Of a stretch of DNA of 64,000 nt, positions 9,281 through 16,712 are shown in pieces. Under the pieces are notes generated by a model. It searched no databases, had not been told where the DNA came from, and saw only the letters and a program-made list of their open reading frames with translations. Numbering within the stretch: position 1 is the first letter of the stretch; the number at the start of each line of letters is the position of its first letter. The stretch comes from Archangium primigenium. GTDB taxonomy: Bacteria; Myxococcota; Myxococcia; Myxococcales; Myxococcaceae. A program made the position numbers and the translations under genes. The stretch is taken from the NCBI RefSeq assembly GCF_016904885.1, contig NZ_JADWYI010000001.1, positions 2,542,001 to 2,606,000 of the forward strand, in the 5' to 3' direction.

Positions 9281-10462
9281 ATGAGCCCGACCCCGCCTCC
9301 GTTCGGTCCCCCGCAGGGAGAGCGGGAGCTCGCCCAGATGGTGGACATCCTCGCCCAGGCCTTCGCGACGCCGCCCGAGGAGATCCGCCAGCGCATCCTG
9401 CTGCCCGGCGCGGACACCTGGGTGCTGCGCGCGGGCGGCGAGGTGTGCGCCACCGCGGCCCTCATTCCCATGGGCCAGTGGTTCGGCGGCCGGCGGGTGC
9501 GCTGCGCGGGCATCTCCGCCGTGGGGGTGGCGCCTCCCCACCGGGGCCAGGGCAGCGGCGGCCGGCTGATGCAGGCGGTGCTCGGGCAGGCGCGCGCCCA
9601 GGGCTTCGCGCTCGCCACGCTCTACCCCTCCTCGCAGGGCTTCTACCGGCGCGTGGGCTTCGAGCAGGCCGGGGCGCGCCTGGAGCACCGGGTGCGCATG
9701 GCCGGCATCGAGGTGCGCGAGCGCGGCCTGTCCCTGCGCGCCGTGCAGCCCGAGGACGGACCCCGGCTGCGGGAGGTGTACGCCCTGCACGCGCGGCGGC
9801 AGCAGGGGTGGCTCGACCGGGGCCCGTATGTCTGGACGCGCGTGACGCACCCGCGCACGGACCTCGTCTATGGCTACCTCGTGGAAGGGGCGGGCGGGGT
9901 GGAGGGCTATGTCTACCTGGCGCGCCGCGCGCTGCCCGGCTCCTACCGGCAGGAGCTGGTGCTCACGGACCTGGTGGCGCTCACGCCCGGGGCGGGGCGG
10001 CGGCTGCTGGCGTTCCTCGGCGAGCACCGGGCCCTGGCCACCGAGGTGGTGTGGCGCGGTGGCCCCGCCGAGCCCCTGCTCTTGCTGCTGGACGAGCAGG
10101 CCTACGACTCCAAGATCCTGGACCGGTGGATGGTGCGGGTGCTGGATGCGCGCGCCGCGCTCCAGACGCGGGGCTACGCGGAGGGCGTCTCGGCGGCGCT
10201 GCACCTGGACGTGGAGGACGCGCTGTTCCCGGAGAACGGGGGCCGGTTCGTGCTCGAGGTCACCCAGGGCCGGGCCCAGGTGCGCGAGGGCGGGGAGGGG
10301 GACTTGAAGCTGGACGTGCGCGCGCTCGCCCCGCTCTACACGGGCTACCTCACGCCGGACGCGCTCCGGCTCGCGGGGGCGCTGTCGGCCAGCGACGACA
10401 CCCTGCGCGCGGCCACGACCCTGTTCTCCGGGCCGTTCCCCGCCATGCCCGACATCTTCTAG
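9281..10462 (+). CDS. Eis-like GNAT N-acetyltransferase with SCP2-type C-terminus
   Basis: A 393-residue protein. Residues about 10-150 form a GNAT acetyl-CoA domain with the motif A signature VAPPHRGQGSGGRLM. A second degenerate GNAT-like region follows, and the C-terminal roughly 100 residues look like the SCP2-like domain of the Eis family. This three-part layout is that of Eis (enhanced intracellular survival) acetyltransferases, some of which multi-acetylate aminoglycosides or lysine side chains. The substrate here is unknown and no antibiotic-resistance claim is made. It is divergent from htpG and ends nine bases from the convergent unknown gene. Confidence 0.85.
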   Translation: MSPTPPPFGPPQGERELAQMVDILAQAFATPPEEIRQRILLPGADTWVLRAGGEVCATAALIPMGQWFGGRRVRCAGISAVGVAPPHRGQGSGGRLMQAVLGQARAQGFALATLYPSSQGFYRRVGFEQAGARLEHRVRMAGIEVRERGLSLRAVQPEDGPRLREVYALHARRQQGWLDRGPYVWTRVTHPRTDLVYGYLVEGAGGVEGYVYLARRALPGSYRQELVLTDLVALTPGAGRRLLAFLGEHRALATEVVWRGGPAEPLLLLLDEQAYDSKILDRWMVRVLDARAALQTRGYAEGVSAALHLDVEDALFPENGGRFVLEVTQGRAQVREGGEGDLKLDVRALAPLYTGYLTPDALRLAGALSASDDTLRAATTLFSGPFPAMPDIF

Positions 10463-10471
10463 CGCGCCGCC

Positions 10472-11074
10472 CTAGAACACCCAGGCGCCGAGGCCCGCCG
10501 GGGCGCCCCCACAGGGGTCGCGCAGCCGGGCGATGGCCTCGTCATAGGTGAGGGTGCGGGCGGCGTGCTCCACCGTGGGCGACACCCAGTCGCGCCACGA
10601 GCGCAGGACAACGCCGAAGCGCCCCTCCTCGTTCTCCGCCTCGGACACGTGCACGAGCAGCCGCTCCTCCAGGGTCTCGCGGGCCTTGGTCCACGCGCCC
10701 TCCTTGTCCAGGAGCACCCGCCGGTCCCGCTCCACCGCGGACAGCAGCGCGCGGGCCTGGGGCGACAGGCCCTCCAGCGAGCGGCGGCGCCGGGTGGGCT
10801 CCATGACCATGCGGTACACCGCCGGCCACAGCCGCGCGTCCACGAACGCCACCTTGCCCTCCACGAGCCGCACCGCGAGCACGTCCGCCGACGCCCGGAG
10901 GATGCGCCCGAGCCGGTACATCAACCGACCCTTGGCGTGGGCGCGCCAGCTGCCGCTGACCGGCCCGCCCGCCACGGCCTCCACCAGTGAGGTGGTGCCC
11001 CGCGCGGGCACCTCCGTGATGACCCCCCGCTGGTGGACGAGCTCCAGCGCATCATGCTCGGTGCGGACCGCCAT
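10472..11074 (-). CDS. Unrecognised 200-residue protein
   Basis: I do not recognise this family. The protein is soluble, Arg/Glu-rich and mostly helical, with a central run of basic residues (TRRRRSLEGL) and a tryptophan-containing segment WRDWV near residue 165. It has no signal peptide or membrane helix. It reads from an ATG at 11074, 124 bases downstream of the MFS transporter gene on the same strand, and ends nine bases from the convergent acetyltransferase gene. Codon use and GC match the neighbours, which supports a real gene rather than a shadow frame. Confidence 0.6.
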   Translation of the reverse strand: MAVRTEHDALELVHQRGVITEVPARGTTSLVEAVAGGPVSGSWRAHAKGRLMYRLGRILRASADVLAVRLVEGKVAFVDARLWPAVYRMVMEPTRRRRSLEGLSPQARALLSAVERDRRVLLDKEGAWTKARETLEERLLVHVSEAENEEGRFGVVLRSWRDWVSPTVEHAARTLTYDEAIARLRDPCGGAPAGLGAWVF

Positions 11075-11198
11075 GGCTGTGCCTCCCGTGTCTGGAGTTC
11101 AGGGTAGTCAGCCGAGCGCGAACCCGGAACTGCTCCTGAGACGTAGGCACCCCTCCCACCCGCTGCCACGTCCCTGTAGCGCGGTGTCGTCGCCCGCT

Positions 11199-12680
11199 TC
11201 AGGACGCCGCGCCGCTCGGGCTGCCCGCGTCCTTCCCGGCAAGCGGGGCGGGAGGTGGGAGGCCTGGATTCTTGGAAATGAGCAGGCAGAGGGGCAGGGC
11301 CACGAGGACGATGGCGGTGGCCACCAGGTAGACGTCGTTGATGCTCTCCACGAAGGACCAGCGCTCGAGCTCGGCGGCCCCCAGCCCCCGGGCGCGCAAG
11401 AGCGTGGCCTCGCGCGCGCCGAAGGAGGCCAGCAGCGAGGTGAAGATGGCGATGGAGAACGAGCCGAAGACGTTGCGCAGCCAGTTGTTGATGGACGAGG
11501 CGTGGCCGCTGAGCGCGGGGGGAATCTGCTCCATGCCCGCGTTGCTCGCCGGCATGGTGGACAGGGAGATGCCGGCGTTGCGCACCAGCATCCACACGAG
11601 CACGTAGGTGCGCGAGGTGTCCGGCGTGAGGTGGGCCAGGGCGTAGGTGCCTCCGCCGATGAGCGAGACGCCCAGGGTGAGCAGCACGCGCGGCCCGATC
11701 CACGGGTAGAGCCGCCCCACCACGGGCATGAGCAGGGCCATGGTGAGCGAGGCGGGCAGGAGGATGAGCCCGGTGTCCAGCGCGGTGCGCCCCTGGATGC
11801 GCTGGAGGAACACCGGCATGAGGAAGGTGCCGGCGTACAGGCTGGTGGTGATGATGATGGAGATGATGAGCGTCATCAGGTAGCGCGCGTTGGCCAGCAC
11901 CCGCAGGTCGAGCAGCGGGGCGGGCGTGGTGAGCTCCCGGCGGATGAAGACCGCGAGCGCGATCGTGCCCACGACGAACAGGCTGATCGTCCACGGGCTG
12001 TGCCAGCCCCAGGTGGCGCTCTTGCTGAAGGCGATGAGCAGGAGGAGGCTGCTCGTGATGACGGTGACGAGGCCCGTCAGGTCGAACGCGCCGGCCTGGC
12101 GCAGCCGGTACTGGGGCACGTGGCGCGCCGCCATCCCCAGCGCGAGCAGCCCCACCGGCACGTTGACGAAGAACAGCCAGCGCCAGTTGCCCACGGTGAT
12201 GAGCCAGCCGGCGAGCGTGGGGCCGAAGGCGGGCGCGAGCATGGCCGACAGGCTCCAGAGGCTCACCGCCATGGGCTGCTTCTCGCGCGGCAGCACCTGG
12301 TAGATGAGCGTCATGGTGACCGGCAGGATGGCCCCGCTGAACGCGCCCTGGAGGATGCGAAAGGCGACGAGCGAGGTCGCGTCCCACGCCGCGCCACACA
12401 GGAGCGACGCCACCGCGAAGCCGAGCAGCGCGCCCAGGTAGAGCCGCTTCGCGCTGAAGCGGTCCCCCAGGTAGCCGGTCAGGGGCGCCACCGTGCCCAT
12501 GGCGAGCATGAAGCCGGTGAGCGTCCACTGGATGAGCGACAGCTCCACCCCGAAGAAGCGCTGCAGCTCCGGCAGCGCGATGGTGATGGTGCTGGAGCTC
12601 ATCACGCAGATGAACGAGCCGAGGAAGGTGGCGAACATGAACGGCCAGAAACGGACGTTCGCGAGGGCTTCTCGGCTCAT
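11199..12680 (-). CDS. MFS drug exporter, DHA2 (EmrB/QacA) type
   Basis: 493 residues with about 14 hydrophobic segments, the hallmark of the DHA2 drug:H+ antiporter family. Motif A-like GYLGDRFSAKR lies between helices 2 and 3, and an antiporter motif C-like segment (APAFGPTLAGW) sits in helix 5. These pumps export hydrophobic cations or toxic compounds across the inner membrane, often with a membrane-fusion partner; no EmrA-type partner is present here. The start has an AAGGAG ribosome-binding site about 12 bases upstream. It lies 19 bases downstream of the ActP-like gene on the same strand and may share its transcript, although the functions are not obviously linked. Confidence 0.9.
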   Translation of the reverse strand: MSREALANVRFWPFMFATFLGSFICVMSSSTITIALPELQRFFGVELSLIQWTLTGFMLAMGTVAPLTGYLGDRFSAKRLYLGALLGFAVASLLCGAAWDATSLVAFRILQGAFSGAILPVTMTLIYQVLPREKQPMAVSLWSLSAMLAPAFGPTLAGWLITVGNWRWLFFVNVPVGLLALGMAARHVPQYRLRQAGAFDLTGLVTVITSSLLLLIAFSKSATWGWHSPWTISLFVVGTIALAVFIRRELTTPAPLLDLRVLANARYLMTLIISIIITTSLYAGTFLMPVFLQRIQGRTALDTGLILLPASLTMALLMPVVGRLYPWIGPRVLLTLGVSLIGGGTYALAHLTPDTSRTYVLVWMLVRNAGISLSTMPASNAGMEQIPPALSGHASSINNWLRNVFGSFSIAIFTSLLASFGAREATLLRARGLGAAELERWSFVESINDVYLVATAIVLVALPLCLLISKNPGLPPPAPLAGKDAGSPSGAAS

Positions 12681-12699
12681 GGTGCGGTGCTGCTCCTTC

Positions 12700-14271
12700 T
12701 CAGTGCGGCGCGATCACGTTCTCGCCGGGCTCCGCGCCCACGTGCATGCGGTGGCGCACCTCGGGGAAGCGGTCGGAGGCCTCGGGCTCGGGCTTGAGCA
12801 GCGATACCACCCAGCCCACGAAGAAGGCCAGCGGCATGGTGACCAGCGCCGGATTCTTCAGCGGGAAGAGGGCCGCCCGGCCGAGCATCTCCACCTGCAC
12901 CGTGGGTGACAGGAAGATGAGCAGCACCGCGCTCACCGAGCCGGTGAGCATGCTGGCCACCGCGCCCCGCGTGGTGAAGCCCCGCCACGCCATGGACAAG
13001 AGCAGCGCCGGGAAGTTGCCGCTCGCGGCGATGGCGAACGCCAGGCCCACCATGAAGGCCACGTTCTGCCCCTTGAAGACGATGCCCAGGATGATGGCGA
13101 GCACGCCCAGGCCGAAGCTCGCCAGCCGCGCCACGCGCAGCTGCTCGTGCTCGGGCGCCTGGCCCCGGCGCACCACGTGCGTCCACAGGTCGTGCGACAG
13201 GGCCGCCGCGCCCGACAGCGTGAGCCCCGCCACCACGGCGAGGATGGTGGCGAAGGCCACCGCGGAGATGAAGCCCAAAAACGGCGTGCCGCCCACGGCC
13301 TCGGCCAGGAGCGGCGCCGCCATGTTGCCGCCCTTGTCCACGCCCGTGATGCTCGCGCGCCCCAGCACCACCGACGCGCCGAAGCCGAGGATGAACGTCA
13401 CCAGGTAGAAGTAGCCGATGAGCCCCGTGGCGTAGAACACCGAGCCGCGCGCCGCCTTGGCGTTGGGCACCGTGTAGAAGCGCATGAGGATGTGTGGCAG
13501 GCCCGCCGTGCCGAACATCAGCGCGAGCCCCAGCGACACCGCCTCCAGCGGACTGGACACGAGCTTGCCCGGCGCGAGCACCTCCGGGCCGTACTGCGCC
13601 ACCGCCTCGCGAAAGAGCGCCAGCGGGTTGTAGGAGAAGCGCGCGAGCACCATGAGCGCCAGCGCGCTCGCTCCGGCCAGCAGCAGCACCGCCTTGACGA
13701 TCTGCACCCACGTGGTGGCGATCATCCCGCCAAACAGCACGTAGAGGATCATCACCCCGCCCACGATGAGCACCGCGGCCTCGTAGCTCAGGCCGAACAT
13801 CATCCGGATGAGGTTGCCCGCGCCCACCATCTGCGCGATGAGATAGAAGCTCACCACCGTGAGCGTGCCCACGGCCGCCGCCAGCCGCACCGGCGTCTGC
13901 TTGAGCCGGTAGGCCACCACGTCCGCGAAGGTGTACTTGCCCAGGTTGCGCAGGGGCTCGGCGATGAGGAACGTCACCACCGGCCAGCCCACCAGCCAGC
14001 CCACCGAGTAGATGAGGCCATCGAAGCCGGACAGGGCCACGAGCCCCGCGATGCCCAGGAAGCTCGCGGCGCTCATGAAGTCGCCCGCGAGCGCGAAGCC
14101 GTTCTGCACGGCGCTCACGCCGCCGCCCGCGGTGAAGAACTCGGAGGTCGTCTTGGTGCGGCGCGCCGCCCAGTAGGTGATGCCCAGGGTGAGGCCCACG
14201 AAGGCCAGGAAGAAGACGATGGCCGTCGTGTTCGGCTGGCCGATCGACGTCTCTACGTTTTGGGGATTCAT
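12700..14271 (-). CDS. actP: Cation/acetate symporter (sodium:solute symporter, ActP type)
   Basis: 523 residues with about 13 membrane helices. Family-typical segments include FFTAGGGVSAVQNGFALAGDF near the start of the core, SAASFLGIAG, and a helix 5-6 region with GGMIATTWVQIVKA. The protein belongs to the sodium:solute symporter family and most resembles ActP, which takes up acetate and other short monocarboxylates. The DUF485 membrane gene immediately upstream (28-base gap) is the standard yjcH-actP arrangement, which supports this call. It is followed closely by the MFS exporter. Inner-membrane location. A propionate- or pyruvate-transporting relative (MctC/MctP-like) is possible. Confidence 0.88.
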   Translation of the reverse strand: MNPQNVETSIGQPNTTAIVFFLAFVGLTLGITYWAARRTKTTSEFFTAGGGVSAVQNGFALAGDFMSAASFLGIAGLVALSGFDGLIYSVGWLVGWPVVTFLIAEPLRNLGKYTFADVVAYRLKQTPVRLAAAVGTLTVVSFYLIAQMVGAGNLIRMMFGLSYEAAVLIVGGVMILYVLFGGMIATTWVQIVKAVLLLAGASALALMVLARFSYNPLALFREAVAQYGPEVLAPGKLVSSPLEAVSLGLALMFGTAGLPHILMRFYTVPNAKAARGSVFYATGLIGYFYLVTFILGFGASVVLGRASITGVDKGGNMAAPLLAEAVGGTPFLGFISAVAFATILAVVAGLTLSGAAALSHDLWTHVVRRGQAPEHEQLRVARLASFGLGVLAIILGIVFKGQNVAFMVGLAFAIAASGNFPALLLSMAWRGFTTRGAVASMLTGSVSAVLLIFLSPTVQVEMLGRAALFPLKNPALVTMPLAFFVGWVVSLLKPEPEASDRFPEVRHRMHVGAEPGENVIAPH

Positions 14272-14299
14272 GTCGGAAGCTCGTGGAGCGAGAGGAGAC

Positions 14300-14578
14300 T
14301 CAGCGGCGCAGCTCGTCGAGGGCCTTGTCGTAGTGGTTGTTGGCCCAGCGCACGTAGATGCCCGTGAGCGCCCACGAGATGAAGATGACGAGCGCGCCCA
14401 GGAGGATGCCCCAGCTCAGCCCGGGGGTGAGCTGCTGGCCCATCAGCGGCTTGTTGAACGCCACGAGCAGGATGAAGCCGAAGTAGGACACCAGGGTGGC
14501 CGTGGTGAGCACGGCCGCCACGCGCCAGCGCCGGGCGGCCAGCTCCTCGAGACGGGGGTTGTGCGGGGGAGGGGACAT
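14300..14578 (-). CDS. DUF485 (YjcH-like) small membrane protein
   Basis: 92 residues with two strong membrane helices (VLTTATLVSYFGFILLVAF and WGILLGALVIFISWALTGIYV) and the C-terminal YVRWANNHYD signature of DUF485. These proteins are almost always encoded next to ActP-type symporters and probably assist or regulate them; the molecular role is not settled. I chose the ATG at 14578, which has a GGAG about 11 bases upstream. An in-frame ATG seven codons earlier (14599) overlaps the stop of the Hpt gene as ATGA and could be the true, translationally coupled start. Confidence 0.88.
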   Translation of the reverse strand: MSPPPHNPRLEELAARRWRVAAVLTTATLVSYFGFILLVAFNKPLMGQQLTPGLSWGILLGALVIFISWALTGIYVRWANNHYDKALDELRR

Positions 14579-14595
14579 GCGGTCGGGTTCTCCAG

Positions 14596-14979
14596 TCATT
14601 CGGGGGACTGCACCTCGGGACACTTCAACTGCGCGAGCAGCAGGGGCCGGGCCTCGGTGAAGGCGCGCTCCACCTGGAGGATGAGCGCCTCGGCGCCCTC
14701 CAGGCCGGAGCCTCGCACGAGGTTCTCCAGGGACTTGCACAACAGCCGCACCCGCATCATGCCGAACATGCCACTGCTGGTGGCCAGGCCATGCGCCTCG
14801 TTCGCGAGCCGTCCGGCGTTGCCCTCGAGCAGACACTCGCGCAGCCGGGCGAGCCGCGCCGGCGTGCGCGCGAGGAAGCCCTGGGCCATCTCCGCCACCA
14901 GATTGGGGGCCTGCTCGTCCTGGAGCACGCTGAGCTTCTCCAGTTGCCGGACATCCATCGCGAGGGCTTGCGGCTCCAT
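14596..14979 (-). CDS. Hpt-domain-like protein with altered phosphotransfer motif
   Basis: 127 residues that fit one histidine-phosphotransfer four-helix bundle: an N-terminal helix pair with FLARTPARLARLREC, then NEAHGLATSSGMFGM at about residues 60-74. Canonical Hpt domains read HxLKG after the phosphorylated His; here His is present (HGL) but the following Lys-Gly is Ala-Thr. Phosphorylation may therefore be altered, or the domain may only bind receiver domains. There is no adjacent kinase or response regulator. The gene is upstream of the DUF485/actP pair, with a possible ATGA overlap, so a link between signalling and acetate uptake is possible. The ribosome-binding site is weak and an ATG seven codons in is an alternative start. 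Confidence 0.72.
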   Translation of the reverse strand: MEPQALAMDVRQLEKLSVLQDEQAPNLVAEMAQGFLARTPARLARLRECLLEGNAGRLANEAHGLATSSGMFGMMRVRLLCKSLENLVRGSGLEGAEALILQVERAFTEARPLLLAQLKCPEVQSPE

Positions 14980-15150
14980 GCGGCGGCATTCTGCCCGAGC
15001 CCCGGAGGACCGGAAGAGAATGGGCGCCCCGGGCAGAGGCCCGTGTCGGGAACACACCCGCACCGGCCACCCGCGCCAAATCCGTGGGGAGGGCTTCGCT
15101 TCCCAGGGCCCATCCGCGCTAGAAAGGGTGGCCCCTCGCCCCTCGCCCCC

Positions 15151-16143
15151 ATGCGCGTCATCGTCCTCGGCTGTGGAGTCTCCGGCTTGTCCTGTGGTGT
15201 CCGGCTGCTGGAGGCCGGCTACCCGGTGGAGATTTGGGCGCGGGAGCTGCCGCCCCACACCACGTCGGACGTGGCCGCGGCCATCTGGTACCCGTACCGT
15301 GCCTGGCCCCAGGCGCGCGTCAACGCCTGGGCGGCCCGCACGCTCCAGGTGCTCGATGCCCTGGCGGACGCGCCCGACACGGGCGTGCGCCGCGTGGCCG
15401 GGGTGGACCTGGTCCGCGAGCCGGCCAAGGACCCCTGGTGGGGCGGCGCGGTGCCGGGCCTGCGCCGGGCCACGCCCGAGGAGCGGCCCCCGGGGTACGC
15501 CGACGGCTTCGCCTTCGCGGTCCCCGTCATCACCATGCCGCGCTACCTGCCCTGGCTCCTCGGGCGCTTCGAGGCCCTGGGCGGCCGGATGACGCGGCGC
15601 GCGGTGGGCGCGCTGGACGAGGCGTGGGCCGCGTCCCCCTGGGTCGTCAACTGCACGGGCCTGGGCGCGCGCGAGCTCGTGGACGACCCCTCCCTGTTCC
15701 CCGTGCGCGGCGAGGTGCTGGCCGTGGCGCCCCTCGGGCCCGCGCGCTTCCTGCTCGATGATCGCGACGAGGCGCGGGGCATGACCTACATCATTCCCCG
15801 CGAGCACGACTGCATCCTCGGCGGCACGGCCGAGGAGGGCAACGCGTCGCTGGAGCCGGACGCGCGCGCGGCCCGCGCCATCCTCGAGCGCGCGGCGCGG
15901 CTGTTGCCCGAGGGCACGCGCCTGGAGGTGCGGCACCACCGGGTGGGGCTGCGGCCCGGACGGCCCACGGTGCGCCTGGAGGCGGAGGCGCATGGGCCCC
16001 ACCTCGTGGTGCACAACTATGGCCACGGCGGGGCGGGGGTGACGTTGTCGTGGGGCTGCGCCGAGGAAGTGGTCGCGCTGCTCTCGCGGCATGTCGGACC
16101 GGCGGGGAATCCTGCGAGCAGTGGGAGGACGGATGGATCGTGA
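15151..16143 (+). CDS. D-amino-acid-oxidase-like FAD oxidoreductase (DAO family)
   Basis: 330 residues starting with an FAD-binding Rossmann motif (VIVLGCGVSGLSCGVRLLEAG, GxGxxG). It then shows the typical DAO features: VAAAIWYPYRA, NCTGLGARELVDD and C-terminal HNYGHGGAGVTLSWG, which contacts the flavin. These match eukaryotic-type D-amino-acid oxidase and D-aspartate oxidase, which oxidatively deaminate D-amino acids to keto acids, ammonia and hydrogen peroxide. No signal peptide is seen. The start is the ATG immediately before the flavin motif, as expected for the family. It overlaps the following DUF2750 gene by 11 bases. D-amino acids from peptidoglycan or prey are plausible substrates (inference). 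Confidence 0.88.
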   Translation: MRVIVLGCGVSGLSCGVRLLEAGYPVEIWARELPPHTTSDVAAAIWYPYRAWPQARVNAWAARTLQVLDALADAPDTGVRRVAGVDLVREPAKDPWWGGAVPGLRRATPEERPPGYADGFAFAVPVITMPRYLPWLLGRFEALGGRMTRRAVGALDEAWAASPWVVNCTGLGARELVDDPSLFPVRGEVLAVAPLGPARFLLDDRDEARGMTYIIPREHDCILGGTAEEGNASLEPDARAARAILERAARLLPEGTRLEVRHHRVGLRPGRPTVRLEAEAHGPHLVVHNYGHGGAGVTLSWGCAEEVVALLSRHVGPAGNPASSGRTDGS

Positions 16144-16525
16144 GGAGAGTCAGGAGCGCATTCAGGCCGTGCTGCGGTTGCCCGCGGTCCGGCGCTATGC
16201 GTACTTCCTCCAGCGCGTGGTGGAGTCGGGACAGGTGTGGGGCCTGGATGGCGAGGGGTGGGCGCTGGCGCTCGACGACGCGGGCCGGGACGTGCTGCCC
16301 CTGTGGCCCGCGCCCGAGTTCGCCGCCCTGTGCGCCACGCGGCTGTGGGAAGGCTTCCAGCCCCGGCCCATCGCCCTGAGCGAGCTGCTGGAGAACGTGC
16401 TGCCGCAGCTCGAGGAAGAGGGCATGCCGGTGGGCATCTTCTTCACGCCCCAGGGCCAGGGTCATCCGGCCAGCGCGCGCGAGCTCATGGACGCGCTGCG
16501 CGCGACGCGTGCGCCCGTGGTTTGA
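16133..16525 (+). CDS. DUF2750 domain protein
   Basis: 130 residues with the compact DUF2750 layout: an N-terminal RRYAYFLQRVVESGQVWGL segment, a central LWPAPEFAALCA block, then a helix ending in LMDALR. The family is of unknown function and cytosolic. The ATG at 16133 has a GGGAGGA ribosome-binding site and lies inside the last codons of the DAO-family gene (11-base overlap), so the two are very likely translated from one message. A longer in-frame start upstream would lie wholly inside the DAO gene and is not needed. Confidence 0.82.
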   Translation: MDREESQERIQAVLRLPAVRRYAYFLQRVVESGQVWGLDGEGWALALDDAGRDVLPLWPAPEFAALCATRLWEGFQPRPIALSELLENVLPQLEEEGMPVGIFFTPQGQGHPASARELMDALRATRAPVV

Positions 16526-16562
16526 TCCGCCGACGAAATACCGCCGGGCGAGCCGATTCTTT

Positions 16563-16592
16563 CCGTTTATTCATGTCAAAATAAATGAACCG
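16563..16592. promoter_or_regulatory. AT-rich imperfect inverted repeat upstream of the Kelch lipoprotein gene
   Basis: Two 12-base arms (16563-16574 and 16581-16592) separated by six bases can pair at nine positions plus one G-T wobble. The patch is strikingly AT-rich within a GC-rich gap, about 120 bases before the ATG of the Kelch lipoprotein. It could be an operator or part of a promoter. No clear -35/-10 pair was found around it. Confidence 0.35.
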
Positions 16593-16712
16593 TGGGCCGC
16601 CCGCGTCGGGGCCCGGCGGCAGTGCCAGACGTCGGCCGTGACGCGCCTCCGGGGGAATGGCGCGATGCGGACGGCCGATGGAATCAAACCCCCCGTGAAG
16701 GCTGGAGTGCAC

